From: Bacteroidota bacterium
GTDB taxonomy: Bacteria > Bacteroidota > Bacteroidia > Flavobacteriales_D > Sanyastnellaceae
Length of the DNA: 34,418 nucleotides
Assembly (NCBI GenBank): GCA_016868835.1
Contig: VGFR01000007.1
Location: forward strand, 1-34,418
Direction of reading: 5' to 3'
Part shown: one piece after another, positions 1 through 10,697 of the stretch
Position numbering within the stretch: the stretch's first letter is position 1
Layout: each line of letters begins with the position of its first letter
Notes under the pieces: model-generated
Database searches by the model: none
Seen by the model: the letters and a program-made list of their open reading frames with translations, nothing else
Told to the model about the DNA's origin: nothing
Translations under genes and position numbers: made by a program

Positions 1-1284
1 ATCTAAACAAAAAACTACATTTAAATTCTGAAGCGCAACATCATGTATGACTTGGTCAAACGCACGCTGCATGAAGCTAGAGTATATATTACAAAAAGGA
101 ACCAAGCCTTGAGTAGCCATACCAGCACTGAAAGTAACAGCGTGCTGCTCAGCAATTCCAACGTCGAATGCGCGGTGTGGCATGGCTTCCATCATGAATT
201 TCAACGAGCATCCCGTGGGCATGGCAGGTGTTACACCAACTACCTTTTCATTTTTCTCTGCGAGTTCAATGATGGTGTGTCCGAATACATCTTGATAAAG
301 CGGGGGTTGTGGACTTTTGGGAGTGATTTTGATGATCTCTCCCGTATCTTTATTGAATAGTCCTGGTGCATGCCATTTGGTTGGAGAACCTTTTTCAGCA
401 GGTTCATATCCTTTTCCTTTCTTGGTAACGCAATGCAAAATTTTCGGACCAGGGATGTCTTTCAAATCACGCATAACCTTTACCATATAATCCACGTCAT
501 GGCCATCAATTGGACCAAAATAGCGCCACTTGAGAGATTCAAAATAGTTACTCTCATGAATTAAAGTGCTTTTCAAAGATTCAGAAATCTTGTGAGCAAC
601 GGCTTGAGCATTCGGACCAAACTTCGAGATTTTACCAAGTAAATTCCAAACTTCGTCCTTCACCTTGTTGTAGGTATGAGACGTTGTAATATCGGTCAAA
701 TATTCTTTCAAGGCACCTACATTGGGGTCAATGCTCATGCAATTGTCATTCAATACCACCAGAACATTGCAATCTGCAGTTGAGCCATGATTCAGCCCTT
801 CAAAGGCTAAGCCCGCGGTCATGGCACCATCACCAATCACGGCAATAACTTGTCTGTCTTCTTCTTTTTTAATTTTTGAAGCCACAGCCATTCCAACAGC
901 GGCTGAAATAGAAGTGGAACTGTGACCTACGCCAAACGTATCATATTCACTTTCGCTGCGCTTCGGGAATCCACTTAAACCCTGGTACTTTCTTTGCGTG
1001 TGGAAATCATCACGTCTTCCTGTTAGAATTTTGTGTCCGTAGGCCTGGTGACCCACGTCCCATATCAGCTGATCATAAGGGGTGTTGAAGACATAATGCA
1101 ATGCAACGGTCATTTCAACTACTCCTAAGCTAGCACCAAAGTGACCACCTTTTTCAGAGACAATATCTACAATGTACTGACGCAGCTCTTGACAAACCTG
1201 CTGCAATTGATCTTCAGAAATTTTTTCTCTGAGTGCAATGGGTTGATCAATAAGAGAAAGTATGGGGCCTGCTTGGTATGTCAT
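1..1284 (-). CDS. dxs: 1-deoxy-D-xylulose-5-phosphate synthase, N-terminal ~428 codons (C-terminus runs off the window)
   Basis: Reverse-strand translation from ATG at 1284: MTYQAGPILSLIDQPIALREKISEDQLQQVCQELRQYIVDIVSEKGGHFGASLGVVEMTVALHYVFNTPYDQLIWDVGHQAYGHKILTGRRDDF..., ending at the window edge in ...VVFCLD, a typical DXS core. Open at the edge, so absent from the ORF track. Confidence 0.96.
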   Translation of the reverse strand, partial: MTYQAGPILSLIDQPIALREKISEDQLQQVCQELRQYIVDIVSEKGGHFGASLGVVEMTVALHYVFNTPYDQLIWDVGHQAYGHKILTGRRDDFHTQRKYQGLSGFPKRSESEYDTFGVGHSSTSISAAVGMAVASKIKKEEDRQVIAVIGDGAMTAGLAFEGLNHGSTADCNVLVVLNDNCMSIDPNVGALKEYLTDITTSHTYNKVKDEVWNLLGKISKFGPNAQAVAHKISESLKSTLIHESNYFESLKWRYFGPIDGHDVDYMVKVMRDLKDIPGPKILHCVTKKGKGYEPAEKGSPTKWHAPGLFNKDTGEIIKITPKSPQPPLYQDVFGHTIIELAEKNEKVVGVTPAMPTGCSLKFMMEAMPHRAFDVGIAEQHAVTFSAGMATQGLVPFCNIYSSFMQRAFDQVIHDVALQNLNVVFCLD

Positions 1285-1345
1285 AATGTACAAATGTAAA
1301 CAAGACCAGGCAAGTTTTGTTCAGTACTTACAAACCAAAGTACAT

Positions 1346-3418
1346 CTAGTGTACAATCAATTTTTTTCTTAGATATTGATTTCCGCTCTGCACCTCTACA
1401 AAATAGAATCCAGCACCTGGCGGGGTGATTGAAATCTGATGAGTTCCAATCGACAAATAACCGGTAAACGGCGTTTGCACCAATTGCCCTGCCGCATTGT
1501 ACAAACGAACGTTGGTATTTCTATGACTCTCAGTAGAAATTTCCAATGTGGTTTGGTTTGAAGTTGGATTGGGATAAAGATTCACATTCAATTCTGATTC
1601 AAGAATTTCTATAAAATTTCCCAAAGTGTCTACTCCGGAAATGTTAATATCATCGAGGTAGATGTTGTTTCCACCGTAACAAATGAACTCGAATTTCAGC
1701 TGATAGTGGTTAGTCATGAAAGCGTCAGAGGTTAACGTTAGTGTTTCACCATTCCACTGATTTAAAGCTGTAGGGGTGAAAGCCAAATTTGTTGCAGTTG
1801 CTGTAGGAAGGGTTGTAGTTCCTTTTCGAATGCGATTCAAGGTCCATGAATCGCCGCAATCTCCACTTGAACTGATTCTTAATCGATCATCAGTAGTGTT
1901 TACTCTATTGGCATAGGCCCATTTGTAACTTACGAAAATGGTATCCATGGCGCTCATGTCAAAAGTATTCGATACCATTTCGTCGACATGACCGCTTTCA
2001 GAGTTATAGTTTCTCAATTTTAAGCCGTTACTCCCAGAATACGGTGTGGGTACAACTTCCCATGTTTCATCGGCATCTGGGTTATTGATAAACCAGTTGT
2101 TTGCTGGCCAAGTATTTTCGAATCCCTCTACAACAGGTGATAGGAGTGTGCCGTCATTCAACACATGAATAACATTCGAATACGTTTTAGATAATGTGCC
2201 TGTAGAATTACTTACGGTGAGTGTAACTGAGTATGTCCCGGCCACGTCATAGGTATGTGTTGGATTTTGATGAACAGCGGGGTTGTCACCTGATAAAGTT
2301 TGTCCATCACCAAAATTCCACGACCAACTTGTAATGGCATGGTATGAGGCATCAGTAAAAGCAATGCTATCTCCTAAGCAAATAATATTTTTGTCATATT
2401 TGAAATCGGCTTCACATAAAACAGGATTCGTCACACCCGTTGCTGCTAGGTTGGAAGCGGTTATTAAACTACTTCTTTGAGCTACATTGCTTAAAATAGC
2501 TGCACGCATGCGTGTTCTTTGGCCTTGTGTGAACATGCGCGAACAGTAGGAGTACTCCATGTAATTTTGAACATTATCAATGGTATTTCCGCATGAACTT
2601 CCCGTCAAAGAACATGATGTCCATCCGATGGTATTCGGGGTGTCAGCGACTTGGTCATCTTGATTGCAGTTCGAATTAACCGCAGGCGAGTTTCCGGGTC
2701 CCCAAGTGTGATAAAGATTTAACCAATGACCAACCTCGTGCGTCAAGGTTCTTGACTTACTTCCTGAACTGGTGCCAATAGCTCCAACATAATCACTTCG
2801 CACCACTATTCCGTCTGCTGAAGCCCCCCAAAATCCTGAAACATCTCCCGGCATAAGCGTATAACCTGCAGCACCCGCGGCATCGGCACAAATCCAAATG
2901 TTGAGATACTTGTTTCTTGGCCATTGAATTAAATCTTTCATGTCCTGTCCACCATCTGTTGTTAAGGCGGAGACCAAACGGTTAATTCCTCTTGTACAGT
3001 TCCCGTTAGGATCTTTGGTTGCAAGTGCGAATTCAATTCCAATGTCTGCTGTTACACCTTCAAAGGCCGATACTACCAAAGAAATATCAGCATTTAACAT
3101 TCGGAAATCGCGATTTAGAATTTCCAAGCCGTTTAAAATTTGTTCGTCAGAAATATTCTCTGGCCCATTGTTATGTATAACATGAAATACGACTGGAATG
3201 GTATAAATGGTTTGCCCACCACCTCGCGCTTCTTCGCCAAATGAAGAGGTTTCTAATTCAAGTTGATTTTGAGCCATTCTTGCTGCATCCCAGGCTTGTG
3301 GATTCATTCCAAAAAAACGAACTCGAGCATCACGTTCTCCGCAGAACAAATTTTGTTCCTGCCCTAAAGCATGGAATCCACAAAGCAATAGGACAAGCAA
3401 AACATAAATATTTTTCAT
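1346..3418 (-). CDS. Secreted M43 (pappalysin/cytophagalysin-like) zinc metalloprotease with PKD domain and T9SS type A C-terminal sorting domain
   Basis: Signal peptide; zincin motif HEVGHWLNLYHTWG with downstream Met-turn-like NYMEYS; PKD-like SWSWNFGDGQTLSG...HTYDVAGTYSVTLTV; C-terminal NLYPNPTSNQ...GFYFVEVQSGNQYLRKKLIV. Confidence 0.92.
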   Translation of the reverse strand: MKNIYVLLVLLLCGFHALGQEQNLFCGERDARVRFFGMNPQAWDAARMAQNQLELETSSFGEEARGGGQTIYTIPVVFHVIHNNGPENISDEQILNGLEILNRDFRMLNADISLVVSAFEGVTADIGIEFALATKDPNGNCTRGINRLVSALTTDGGQDMKDLIQWPRNKYLNIWICADAAGAAGYTLMPGDVSGFWGASADGIVVRSDYVGAIGTSSGSKSRTLTHEVGHWLNLYHTWGPGNSPAVNSNCNQDDQVADTPNTIGWTSCSLTGSSCGNTIDNVQNYMEYSYCSRMFTQGQRTRMRAAILSNVAQRSSLITASNLAATGVTNPVLCEADFKYDKNIICLGDSIAFTDASYHAITSWSWNFGDGQTLSGDNPAVHQNPTHTYDVAGTYSVTLTVSNSTGTLSKTYSNVIHVLNDGTLLSPVVEGFENTWPANNWFINNPDADETWEVVPTPYSGSNGLKLRNYNSESGHVDEMVSNTFDMSAMDTIFVSYKWAYANRVNTTDDRLRISSSGDCGDSWTLNRIRKGTTTLPTATATNLAFTPTALNQWNGETLTLTSDAFMTNHYQLKFEFICYGGNNIYLDDINISGVDTLGNFIEILESELNVNLYPNPTSNQTTLEISTESHRNTNVRLYNAAGQLVQTPFTGYLSIGTHQISITPPGAGFYFVEVQSGNQYLRKKLIVH

Positions 3419-3424
3419 AGATCA

Positions 3425-3453
3425 CAAAAGTATGATATCATGAGGTAAAACAA
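3425..3453 (-). promoter_or_regulatory. Bacteroidota-type promoter for the M43 protease gene
   Basis: Reverse strand TTG (3453-3451), 18 nt spacer, TACTTTTG (3432-3425), just upstream of the start at 3418; matches TTG/TAnnTTTG. Confidence 0.55.
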
Positions 3454-3480
3454 TTTGATTCTATTTCGAAAATATTCTTA

Positions 3481-3512
3481 TTGTTTTGTTCCTACGCATG
3501 TGCGTACTTTTG
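3481..3512 (+). promoter_or_regulatory. Bacteroidota-type promoter for lepA
   Basis: TTG (3481-3483), 21 nt spacer, TACTTTTG (3505-3512), 16 nt upstream of the ATG at 3529. Confidence 0.55.
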
Positions 3513-3528
3513 TCACTCGTATAGAAAC

Positions 3529-5319
3529 ATGAAGAACATAAGAAATTTCTGCATCATTGCACATATCGATCACGGGAAATCTACTCTTGCTGATAGAATG
3601 TTGCAAATAACCAAAACAATTGAAGATCGAAAAATGGTGGCACAGGCGCTTGACGATATGGATCTCGAGCGTGAAAAGGGCATTACCATTAAGGCGCATG
3701 CCATTCAAATGGTCCACAAATACAACAACCAGGACTATGTATTGAACTTAATCGACACACCTGGTCACGTAGATTTCTCCTACGAGGTTTCTCGGTCTAT
3801 CGCATCCTGTGAAGGGGCCATTTTAATTGTAGATGCTACTCAGGGAATTCAAGCCCAAACCATATCAAATTTGTATTTAGCATTAGAAAATGACTTAACC
3901 ATCATTCCCATTTTAAATAAAATCGATTTGCCCAATGCAGATCCAGAAGTGGTGAAAGATCAGATTGTAGATTTAATCGGTTGTGAACGCGATGAAATTC
4001 TTGCGGCAAGTGGTAAAACAGGTGAGGGTGTACCCGCCATTCTCGATGCCATTTGCGACCGAATCCCGGCTCCAATCGGAGATTCAGAGGCACCTTTACA
4101 AGCGATGGTTTTCGATTCTGTGTTTAATTCTTTCCGTGGAATTATTGCGTATTATCGAATCATCAACGGCACCATTCGCAAAGGCGATAAAGTGAAGTTC
4201 ATTAGTACGGGAAAGGAATATTATGCAGATGAGGTGGGGGTTTTGGGAATGGATTTGAAACCGCGCGATTTTGTTGCCGCGGGTGATGTGGGATATATTA
4301 TTTCAGGAATAAAAACCGCAACAGAGGTTAAGGTTGGTGATACCATTACTACCGTTGCGAATCCGTGTACTGAAGCTTTACAAGGATTTGAAGATGTGAA
4401 GCCCATGGTTTTCGCGGGTATTTATCCGGTTGATACCGATGAATACGAAGAACTGCGTGCAAGTATGGAGAAGTTGCAATTGAATGACGCTTCTTTGGTA
4501 TTTGAACCAGAAAGCTCGGCCGCATTGGGTTTTGGTTTCCGTTGTGGGTTCTTGGGCATGCTGCACATGGAAATTATTCAAGAGCGTCTGGAACGAGAAT
4601 TCAATATGACTGTAATTACTACCGTTCCGAACGTTAGTTATTTCTGTTATACGACGAAAGGCGAAAAATTAGAGATTAATAACCCTTCAGAACTTCCCGA
4701 ACAAAATCACATTGACTACGTAGAGGAACCGTTCATTAAAGCTCAAATCATCACGAAGACGGAGTTCATTGGGGCCATCATGACACTGTGTATAGAAAAG
4801 CGAGGAATGCTCACGAATCAGCATTACTTAACCACAGATCGCATTGAGCTAACTTTTGAAATGCCTCTTGCCGAAATTGTATTTGATTTTTACGATCGTT
4901 TGAAGACCATCTCCAAAGGATATGCATCCTTCGACTATTTCAGAATTGGGTATCAGCAAAGTGAGTTGGTGAAATTGGATATTCTATTGAATGGAGATCA
5001 GGTCGATGCACTGAGTGCCCTGATTCACAAAGACCACGCCTATGAACTGGGCAAAAAGATTTGCTTGAAATTAAGAGAACTCATACCAAGACAACAGTTC
5101 TTAATTGCCTTGCAAGCCGCAATTGGAGCTAAAATTATTGCAAGAGAAACCATTAACGCACTGCGTAAAGACGTTACCGCCAAATGTTATGGTGGTGACA
5201 TTTCACGTAAACGTAAGCTTCTTGAAAAACAGAAAGAGGGCAAGAAACGTATGCGCCAGGTAGGCTCCGTTGAAGTTCCTCAAGCCGCATTTCTAGCTGT
5301 TCTAAAATTGAACAGCTAG
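3529..5319 (+). CDS. lepA: Elongation factor 4 (LepA) GTPase
   Basis: [25 protein letters not shown]...[15 protein letters not shown]...NKIDLP... full length. Start placed at ATG 3529 rather than the track's TTG 3481, because 3481 overlaps the likely promoter. Confidence 0.97.
   Translation: MKNIRNFCIIAHIDHGKSTLADRMLQITKTIEDRKMVAQALDDMDLEREKGITIKAHAIQMVHKYNNQDYVLNLIDTPGHVDFSYEVSRSIASCEGAILIVDATQGIQAQTISNLYLALENDLTIIPILNKIDLPNADPEVVKDQIVDLIGCERDEILAASGKTGEGVPAILDAICDRIPAPIGDSEAPLQAMVFDSVFNSFRGIIAYYRIINGTIRKGDKVKFISTGKEYYADEVGVLGMDLKPRDFVAAGDVGYIISGIKTATEVKVGDTITTVANPCTEALQGFEDVKPMVFAGIYPVDTDEYEELRASMEKLQLNDASLVFEPESSAALGFGFRCGFLGMLHMEIIQERLEREFNMTVITTVPNVSYFCYTTKGEKLEINNPSELPEQNHIDYVEEPFIKAQIITKTEFIGAIMTLCIEKRGMLTNQHYLTTDRIELTFEMPLAEIVFDFYDRLKTISKGYASFDYFRIGYQQSELVKLDILLNGDQVDALSALIHKDHAYELGKKICLKLRELIPRQQFLIALQAAIGAKIIARETINALRKDVTAKCYGGDISRKRKLLEKQKEGKKRMRQVGSVEVPQAAFLAVLKLNS
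5293..5319. terminator. Hairpin between convergent lepA and accC (possible bidirectional terminator, no strong U tract)
   Basis: Perfect 10-bp stem CTAGCTGTTC-TAAAATT-GAACAGCTAG that includes the lepA stop codon. Confidence 0.4.
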
Positions 5320-5332
5320 ATAGCGTATTTTC

Positions 5333-6670
5333 TTATTCCATACTCCACGTCTCCAAAAACTTGGTCGTGAAATTTCCTGATCTGAATTGATCATCTTTCA
5401 TGAGTTTTTGATGAAATGGAATGGTGGTTTTAATTCCTTCTATGATATACTCATCCAGTGCACGTTGCATTTTCTCAATAGCTTCCTCACGCGTTTGTGC
5501 AACAGTAATCAATTTTGAAATCATAGAATCATAGTAAGGCGGAATGACATACCCAGCATAGGCGTGAGTGTCAAGACGCACGCCGTGTCCACCGGGGCTG
5601 TGATATGCTGAGATTTTACCAGGATTTGGAATAAAGTTTTTGTACGGGTCCTCCGCATTGATTCTGCATTGAATGGCATGCATGGTCGGATAATAGTTTT
5701 TCCCCGAGATAGGTTCACCCGCAGCAATTTTAATTTGCTCCTTCACCAAGTCGTAGTCAATGACTTCTTCTGTAATGGTATGTTCAACCTGAATACGCGT
5801 ATTCATTTCCATGAAATAGAAATTGCGGTCTTTGTCTACCAGAAATTCTACTGTTCCAACACCCTCGTAATTCACGGCCAACGCAGCTTTGATAGCAGCT
5901 TCACCCATTTTTTCACGAAGTTCTGGAGTCATATATGGGGAGGGAGTTTCCTCAACTAGCTTCTGGTGTCTGCGCTGAATAGAGCAGTCTCTTTCAGACA
6001 AGTGACAAGCTTTTCCATATTGGTCACCGGCAATTTGAATTTCAATGTGACGTGGTTCTACAACGAATTTCTCCATGTAAATCCCATCATTTCCGAACGC
6101 AGCTCCTGCTTCACGACGAACCATTTCCCAGGCGGGTTCTAGCTCTTCTTCATTATTTACTACGCGCATTCCTTTTCCACCACCTCCAGCCGTTGCCTTC
6201 AGAATAACGGGGTAAACGATCTTCTTCGCAGTTTTCTTGGCGTGCTCGATATTTTCTATGAGCCCATCGCTGCCTGGAATGGTAGGAACACCTGCTTCTT
6301 TCATGGTTTGCTTCGCCATGCTCTTGTCTCCCATCGCATCGATCATTTCAGGTGAAGCTCCAATGAATTTGATTCCATTTTCCTTACATACCTTTGAGAA
6401 AGTAGCATTTTCTGAAAGAAATCCGTAACCGGGATGTATGGCATCAGCATTTGTAATTTCTGCTGCAGCTATGATATTCGGTATTTTCAGGTATGAGTCT
6501 TTACTGGCTGGAGGACCAATGCAAACAGCTTCATCTGCGAAACGAACGTGTAAACTGTCACGATCGGCAGTGCTATAGACAGCCACAGTGCGAATTCCCA
6601 TTTCCTTGCATGTGCGAATGACACGCAAAGCAATTTCGCCGCGGTTGGCAATTAAAATTTTCTTAAACAT
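5333..6670 (-). CDS. accC: Acetyl-CoA carboxylase biotin carboxylase subunit
   Basis: [26 protein letters not shown]..., [11 protein letters not shown]-grasp loop, [18 protein letters not shown]. Confidence 0.97.
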   Translation of the reverse strand: MFKKILIANRGEIALRVIRTCKEMGIRTVAVYSTADRDSLHVRFADEAVCIGPPASKDSYLKIPNIIAAAEITNADAIHPGYGFLSENATFSKVCKENGIKFIGASPEMIDAMGDKSMAKQTMKEAGVPTIPGSDGLIENIEHAKKTAKKIVYPVILKATAGGGGKGMRVVNNEEELEPAWEMVRREAGAAFGNDGIYMEKFVVEPRHIEIQIAGDQYGKACHLSERDCSIQRRHQKLVEETPSPYMTPELREKMGEAAIKAALAVNYEGVGTVEFLVDKDRNFYFMEMNTRIQVEHTITEEVIDYDLVKEQIKIAAGEPISGKNYYPTMHAIQCRINAEDPYKNFIPNPGKISAYHSPGGHGVRLDTHAYAGYVIPPYYDSMISKLITVAQTREEAIEKMQRALDEYIIEGIKTTIPFHQKLMKDDQFRSGNFTTKFLETWSME

Positions 6671-6680
6671 GGAATGTATT

Positions 6681-7157
6681 TTAAGCTAATTCAACTAAGA
6701 ACAAGGGCTGATCAAATTCAATAGGGGTACTGTCGTTTACAAGCACCTTTACAATTCGACCTGAAACTTCCGATTCAATTTCATTGAATAGCTTCATTGC
6801 CTCAACAATGCAAACCCTATCTCCCACCTTGATTTCAGAACCTACCTCAACGAAAGAAGGTTTATCCGGACCTGATGACCGGTAGAATGTGCCAATCATA
6901 GGGCTTTTAATCTCTACAAGCGTATCATTTTTAACCTCTGCAACAGCAGCTGGGGCAGCTGCGACCGCTGGTACAGGAGCAGGAGTAGCACTTACAACTG
7001 GAGCAGCAACAATGGGAGAGGCCACTTGAATGACTTCTTGTTTTGCTTTGCCATTTGCCTTGATTGTGATTTTGAAATCTTTTTGTTCAATTTCTACTTC
7101 ACTCACTCCGCTTTTCGCTACGAATTTGATTAAATCTTGAATTTGTGTAAGATTCAT
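6681..7157 (-). CDS. accB: Acetyl-CoA carboxylase biotin carboxyl carrier protein
   Basis: Ala/Pro-rich linker and biotinylation motif [13 protein letters not shown]; adjacent to accC. Confidence 0.97.
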   Translation of the reverse strand: MNLTQIQDLIKFVAKSGVSEVEIEQKDFKITIKANGKAKQEVIQVASPIVAAPVVSATPAPVPAVAAAPAAVAEVKNDTLVEIKSPMIGTFYRSSGPDKPSFVEVGSEIKVGDRVCIVEAMKLFNEIESEVSGRIVKVLVNDSTPIEFDQPLFLVELA

Positions 7158-7275
7158 TTTATTTGTTTTTTTAGAGAATAGTGGGCAAATATAACTCTAT
7201 TCAATCATTTTTTGATCGAAAATTGGATTTTTTGCGTTTTTTTGAATGACTGGTAGTGGTTGAGTACCGCGAATA

Positions 7276-8256
7276 CTAATAGGACCATTTCACATAAACC
7301 GAACCCCAAGTAAACCCGCCACCGAAGGCGGCTAAGATAATGTTGTCGCCTTTGTTCAATTGATTTTCCCAGTCAACCAAGCACAACGGAATAGTGGCAG
7401 CTGTGGTATTGCCATACTTGTGAATATTGATCATGACTTTTTCATTCCCAACACCCATTCTGCGGGCCGTAGCATCAATGATGCGAAGATTCGCTTGGTG
7501 AGGAACCAACCAGGCAACATCTTCTGAGGAAAGTCCGTTCTTTTCCATAATTTCGGCCGAAACATCCGCCATTCCAACTACAGCCGCCTTAAATACAGGT
7601 TGGCCGTCTTGGAAAATATAATGCTCTTTATTTAAAACCGTTTGTGCACTTGCAGGGTTTACAGACCCGCCAGACTTTTGATACAAATAGTTTCTTCCAG
7701 TACCATCTGTTTTTAAAATACTATCTAGGACACCTGTCTCGTCTTCAGATGGTTCCAAGAGAACTGCTCCCGCGGCATCACCAAATAAGACACATGTCGT
7801 TCTATCGGTATAGTCAACAATGCTCGACATTTTATCAGCGCCAACCACTACAACTTTTTTGTTTTTTCCAGACTCAATGAACTGCGTACCAACGGTTAAG
7901 GCATAGATGAATCCTGAACAGGCCGCTCCTACGTCGAAACTCCAAGCATTTTTTGCCCCAATTTTGTCTGAAATGATATTGGCAGTTGCCGGAAATTGAT
8001 GATCGGGGGTAACAGTAGCACAAATGATTAAGTCAATATCCATTGGAGTAATTCCGCGTTTAGCGCACAACTGCTTTACAGCCTCGGCACCCATATCACT
8101 TGTACCAAGTCCCTCCCCTTTGAGTATGTGCCTTGTTGAAATGCCAGTTCTTGTTTTAATCCACTCATCGGTGGTATCAACCATTTTTTCCAAATCGGCA
8201 TTCGTTAATAAATCTGGTGGTAAGTATCCGCCTACGGCTGTAATGGCTGCTTTCAT
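7276..8256 (-). CDS. fabH: Beta-ketoacyl-ACP synthase III
   Basis: [39 protein letters not shown]..., DVGAACSGF active-site Cys, VPHQAN and GNTTAATIP motifs. Confidence 0.97.
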   Translation of the reverse strand: MKAAITAVGGYLPPDLLTNADLEKMVDTTDEWIKTRTGISTRHILKGEGLGTSDMGAEAVKQLCAKRGITPMDIDLIICATVTPDHQFPATANIISDKIGAKNAWSFDVGAACSGFIYALTVGTQFIESGKNKKVVVVGADKMSSIVDYTDRTTCVLFGDAAGAVLLEPSEDETGVLDSILKTDGTGRNYLYQKSGGSVNPASAQTVLNKEHYIFQDGQPVFKAAVVGMADVSAEIMEKNGLSSEDVAWLVPHQANLRIIDATARRMGVGNEKVMINIHKYGNTTAATIPLCLVDWENQLNKGDNIILAAFGGGFTWGSVYVKWSY

Positions 8257-8304
8257 AATTAAAGGGTAATAGATTGAATTGAGTGGCGAATATACAACAG
8301 CTTT

Positions 8305-9270
8305 TTATTGCGCCACTGAGCGAACGAAATTATTGAACTTACGATGCTGCTCATAATTACCTGCATGCGCAGACCTCTTCAATACAAAACAATGATCTTT
8401 TGGAATCTGATGTTCCTGTGCAATGGATTCTTGAATAGATAGTGGAATGAGTCCATCAAACTTTCCCCAAATTAAATAAACCGGCATGGTCCAAGTGAAA
8501 TGATGTTGTTGTAATTCCTCTGAATTTTCATAGAGGTAACGAAGAACAAATGCGTCTTTGGTCGCGACGCCCTTCGGACGAACAGATTTTCTGTAAACAA
8601 CTTTCAGTTTAAAGTACCATGGTACATGATGAAAAGCTGTTGCAAGATTGGCTTTGGCCGAGGCATCGCTGGTAGGTGCAAGTAATTCTTGAACATTTTC
8701 AACACCAAGTTTTTGCGCATGTTGATTTGCAATTTCAAGAGAATAACAGCAAGCTGGAGAATCGTACAAAATCAATTTTCGAACCCGCTCAGGATGTTGT
8801 TCAGCGAAATAAGCTGAAACGATACCGCCGTAAGAGTGACCAACCAGTACAAAAGGTTCAGTGATTTTTTCATTCGAAATGATTTGATACAAATGATCCA
8901 CTTGCGATTGTATGCTGTTATCTTCTGTCTCATACAATTTACTTTGACCATGCCACAACAAATCAGGCATCAATAAATCATAGTCGTTAAGTAAGGCTTT
9001 GTTTTTGAAGAAAGCGAGTTCGCTCTGCATTCCAAATCCGTGAACTAAAACCAACAACGGTTTTTTGGTTCGCGATATGCGGTAGGCATGCTCGCCCAAT
9101 TCATCCTCGAATTTCTCGAATTTGACCCCTTTTTTGGTCCAAACGTGTGAAAAATGATGCTCGAATTTTTGAACCAATTTGGACTGCCCGCAAATGGCAC
9201 TTGAAAAAAACAAAAAGGCCACCATAAAAAGGTAGCCTAAAAAAGTGAAATGAAAATGAGTATATTTCAT
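8305..9270 (-). CDS. Alpha/beta hydrolase fold protein with predicted signal peptide
   Basis: LLVLVHGFG oxyanion region, VLVGHSYGG nucleophile elbow, VYLIWGKFDGLIP acid strand, SAHAG catalytic His region. Confidence 0.85.
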   Translation of the reverse strand: MKYTHFHFTFLGYLFMVAFLFFSSAICGQSKLVQKFEHHFSHVWTKKGVKFEKFEDELGEHAYRISRTKKPLLVLVHGFGMQSELAFFKNKALLNDYDLLMPDLLWHGQSKLYETEDNSIQSQVDHLYQIISNEKITEPFVLVGHSYGGIVSAYFAEQHPERVRKLILYDSPACCYSLEIANQHAQKLGVENVQELLAPTSDASAKANLATAFHHVPWYFKLKVVYRKSVRPKGVATKDAFVLRYLYENSEELQQHHFTWTMPVYLIWGKFDGLIPLSIQESIAQEHQIPKDHCFVLKRSAHAGNYEQHRKFNNFVRSVAQ

Positions 9271-9298
9271 GAAAACAAACTCAATGGAATCAGAGCAA

Positions 9299-9490
9299 TT
9301 AAGCTGCTGTTTCCTTCTCCATTACTACTTTACCTTTGTAGTAAAGCTTTCCTTCATGCCAATGCGCTCTGTGAAACATATGCGGTTGACCAGTAGTAGG
9401 ACAAGTAGAAACGTTTGGAGCTTCCAATTTGTAGTGAGTTCTACGCTTCGCCTGACGGGTTTGCGAAATTCGGTGTTTAGGATGTGCCAT
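9299..9490 (-). CDS. rpmF: Ribosomal protein L32
   Basis: [56 protein letters not shown]. Confidence 0.96.
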   Translation of the reverse strand: MAHPKHRISQTRQAKRRTHYKLEAPNVSTCPTTGQPHMFHRAHWHEGKLYYKGKVVMEKETAA

Positions 9491-9509
9491 ATTCGTCTGT
9501 TTTTATAAG

Positions 9510-10040
9510 TTATTCTTCCTCTTCGGAAGGATTAAATTCAAAATTTTCAAAATTCTTTATGTCTTTCCATTGGTCATCTGAATCCTTTTCCACACTGTAT
9601 TCTTCAATAGCATGAACCACTTCGGGGTTGCAATCTTTTTGATTGTCGTGCATTCTTCTTGCCGGAAGGCTGAGAATTACAAGCTCGTAAAATCTATTTG
9701 CAACTTCAAGTTGATATTCGCTGGGCCCAAGCGTCCAAACCTCATCCTCATCAGTTTTCGTTTCATGACCGAATTTGACCAACAATTGATCAAAACCGTT
9801 TAGAGTGAAGTCAAAGCTTTCTCCGCAACGATCACAAGGCAGTTGAACTGTGCCTTCAAGTTCTACGTCTAATTCCAACAAGGTTTCTTGCTTGTTTAGA
9901 ACAACATGGAAATTTAAATTGGCATCTTCAAATTCAGTAGTAGGAAAGTCTTCAAAGAACGTTTGGTCCAATTTAAAATCAATTTCGTGAAGACCGTTTT
10001 TCCAACCCGAAAAGGGGATAGTGCATAACGACTTTTTCAT
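9510..10040 (-). CDS. DUF177 (YceD-like) protein
   Basis: MKKSLCTIPFSGWKNGLHEIDFKLDQTFFEDF...VQLPCDRCGESFDF...; upstream of rpmF as usual for the family. ATG at 10040 preferred over the track start at 10115. Confidence 0.88.
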   Translation of the reverse strand: MKKSLCTIPFSGWKNGLHEIDFKLDQTFFEDFPTTEFEDANLNFHVVLNKQETLLELDVELEGTVQLPCDRCGESFDFTLNGFDQLLVKFGHETKTDEDEVWTLGPSEYQLEVANRFYELVILSLPARRMHDNQKDCNPEVVHAIEEYSVEKDSDDQWKDIKNFENFEFNPSEEEE

Positions 10041-10118
10041 AACCTTGATTTCAAACGGACGGCAAATATACACATTTTTCCAATTTGTACTACTTTTGGC
10101 GCTCAAATAAAACATGAC

Positions 10119-10685
10119 ATGGCGACTACAACTGCAGACATCTCAAACGGAATGTGCTTTAGAATGGATTCTCACATTTGGAAAGTAATTGAATTTCTTC
10201 ACGTTAAACCGGGAAAAGGACCCGCTTTCGTTCGCACGAAATTAAAAAACCTAAACAATGGAAAAATTGTAGACCACACGTTCAACTCAGGTGTTAAAAT
10301 AGATACGGTTCGAATAGAAACAAGAGAGTATCAGTTCTTATTCAAAGACGACCAATACAATTTCATGAACATGGAAGATTTTGAACAAATTGGAATTCCA
10401 GAACACATGATTAACGCTCCCAAATTTTTAAAAGAGGGTATGAAGTGTATTGTTTTATTCAACACGGAAGATGAACAGCCCATGTCATGTGATTTACCTT
10501 CTTTGGTTGAATTTGAAATTACATACACAGAACCCGGTTTGCGTGGCGATACCGCAACGAATGCAATGAAGCCAGCAACTCTAGATGTTGGTGTAGAAGT
10601 GCGTGTGCCTTTGTTTATTGAAGTTGGAGACCGCATTCGTGTAGATACGGCTTCAGGTCAATATCACGATCGTTTAAAGAAGTAA
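10119..10685 (+). CDS. efp: Elongation factor P
   Basis: MATTTADISNGMCFRMDSHIWKVIEFLHVKPGKGPAFVRTKLKNLNNGKIVDHTFNSG..., C-terminal GDRIRVDTASGQYHDR. Confidence 0.97.
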   Translation: MATTTADISNGMCFRMDSHIWKVIEFLHVKPGKGPAFVRTKLKNLNNGKIVDHTFNSGVKIDTVRIETREYQFLFKDDQYNFMNMEDFEQIGIPEHMINAPKFLKEGMKCIVLFNTEDEQPMSCDLPSLVEFEITYTEPGLRGDTATNAMKPATLDVGVEVRVPLFIEVGDRIRVDTASGQYHDRLKK

Positions 10686-10697
10686 TTCCGAAAAACA

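Noticed and set aside
43-564. Track ORFs 43..360 and 370..564 (+)
   Set aside because: Antisense to dxs, whose reverse-strand protein is clearly recognisable; no family-like features.
1291-1298. TACATTTG on the reverse strand as the dxs promoter
   Set aside because: Good -7 match, but no TTG at 17-23 nt spacing, so not listed as a feature.
3902-4581. Several ORFs within lepA (3902..4093 -, 3983..4195 +, 4221..4406 -, 4378..4581 -)
   Set aside because: Alternative-frame ORFs fully inside a confidently identified gene.
10063-10098. Divergent -7 elements (reverse TATATTTG 10070-10063 and forward TACTTTTG 10091-10098) between DUF177 and efp
   Set aside because: Likely real promoters, but neither has a well-placed -33 TTG; not strong enough to list.
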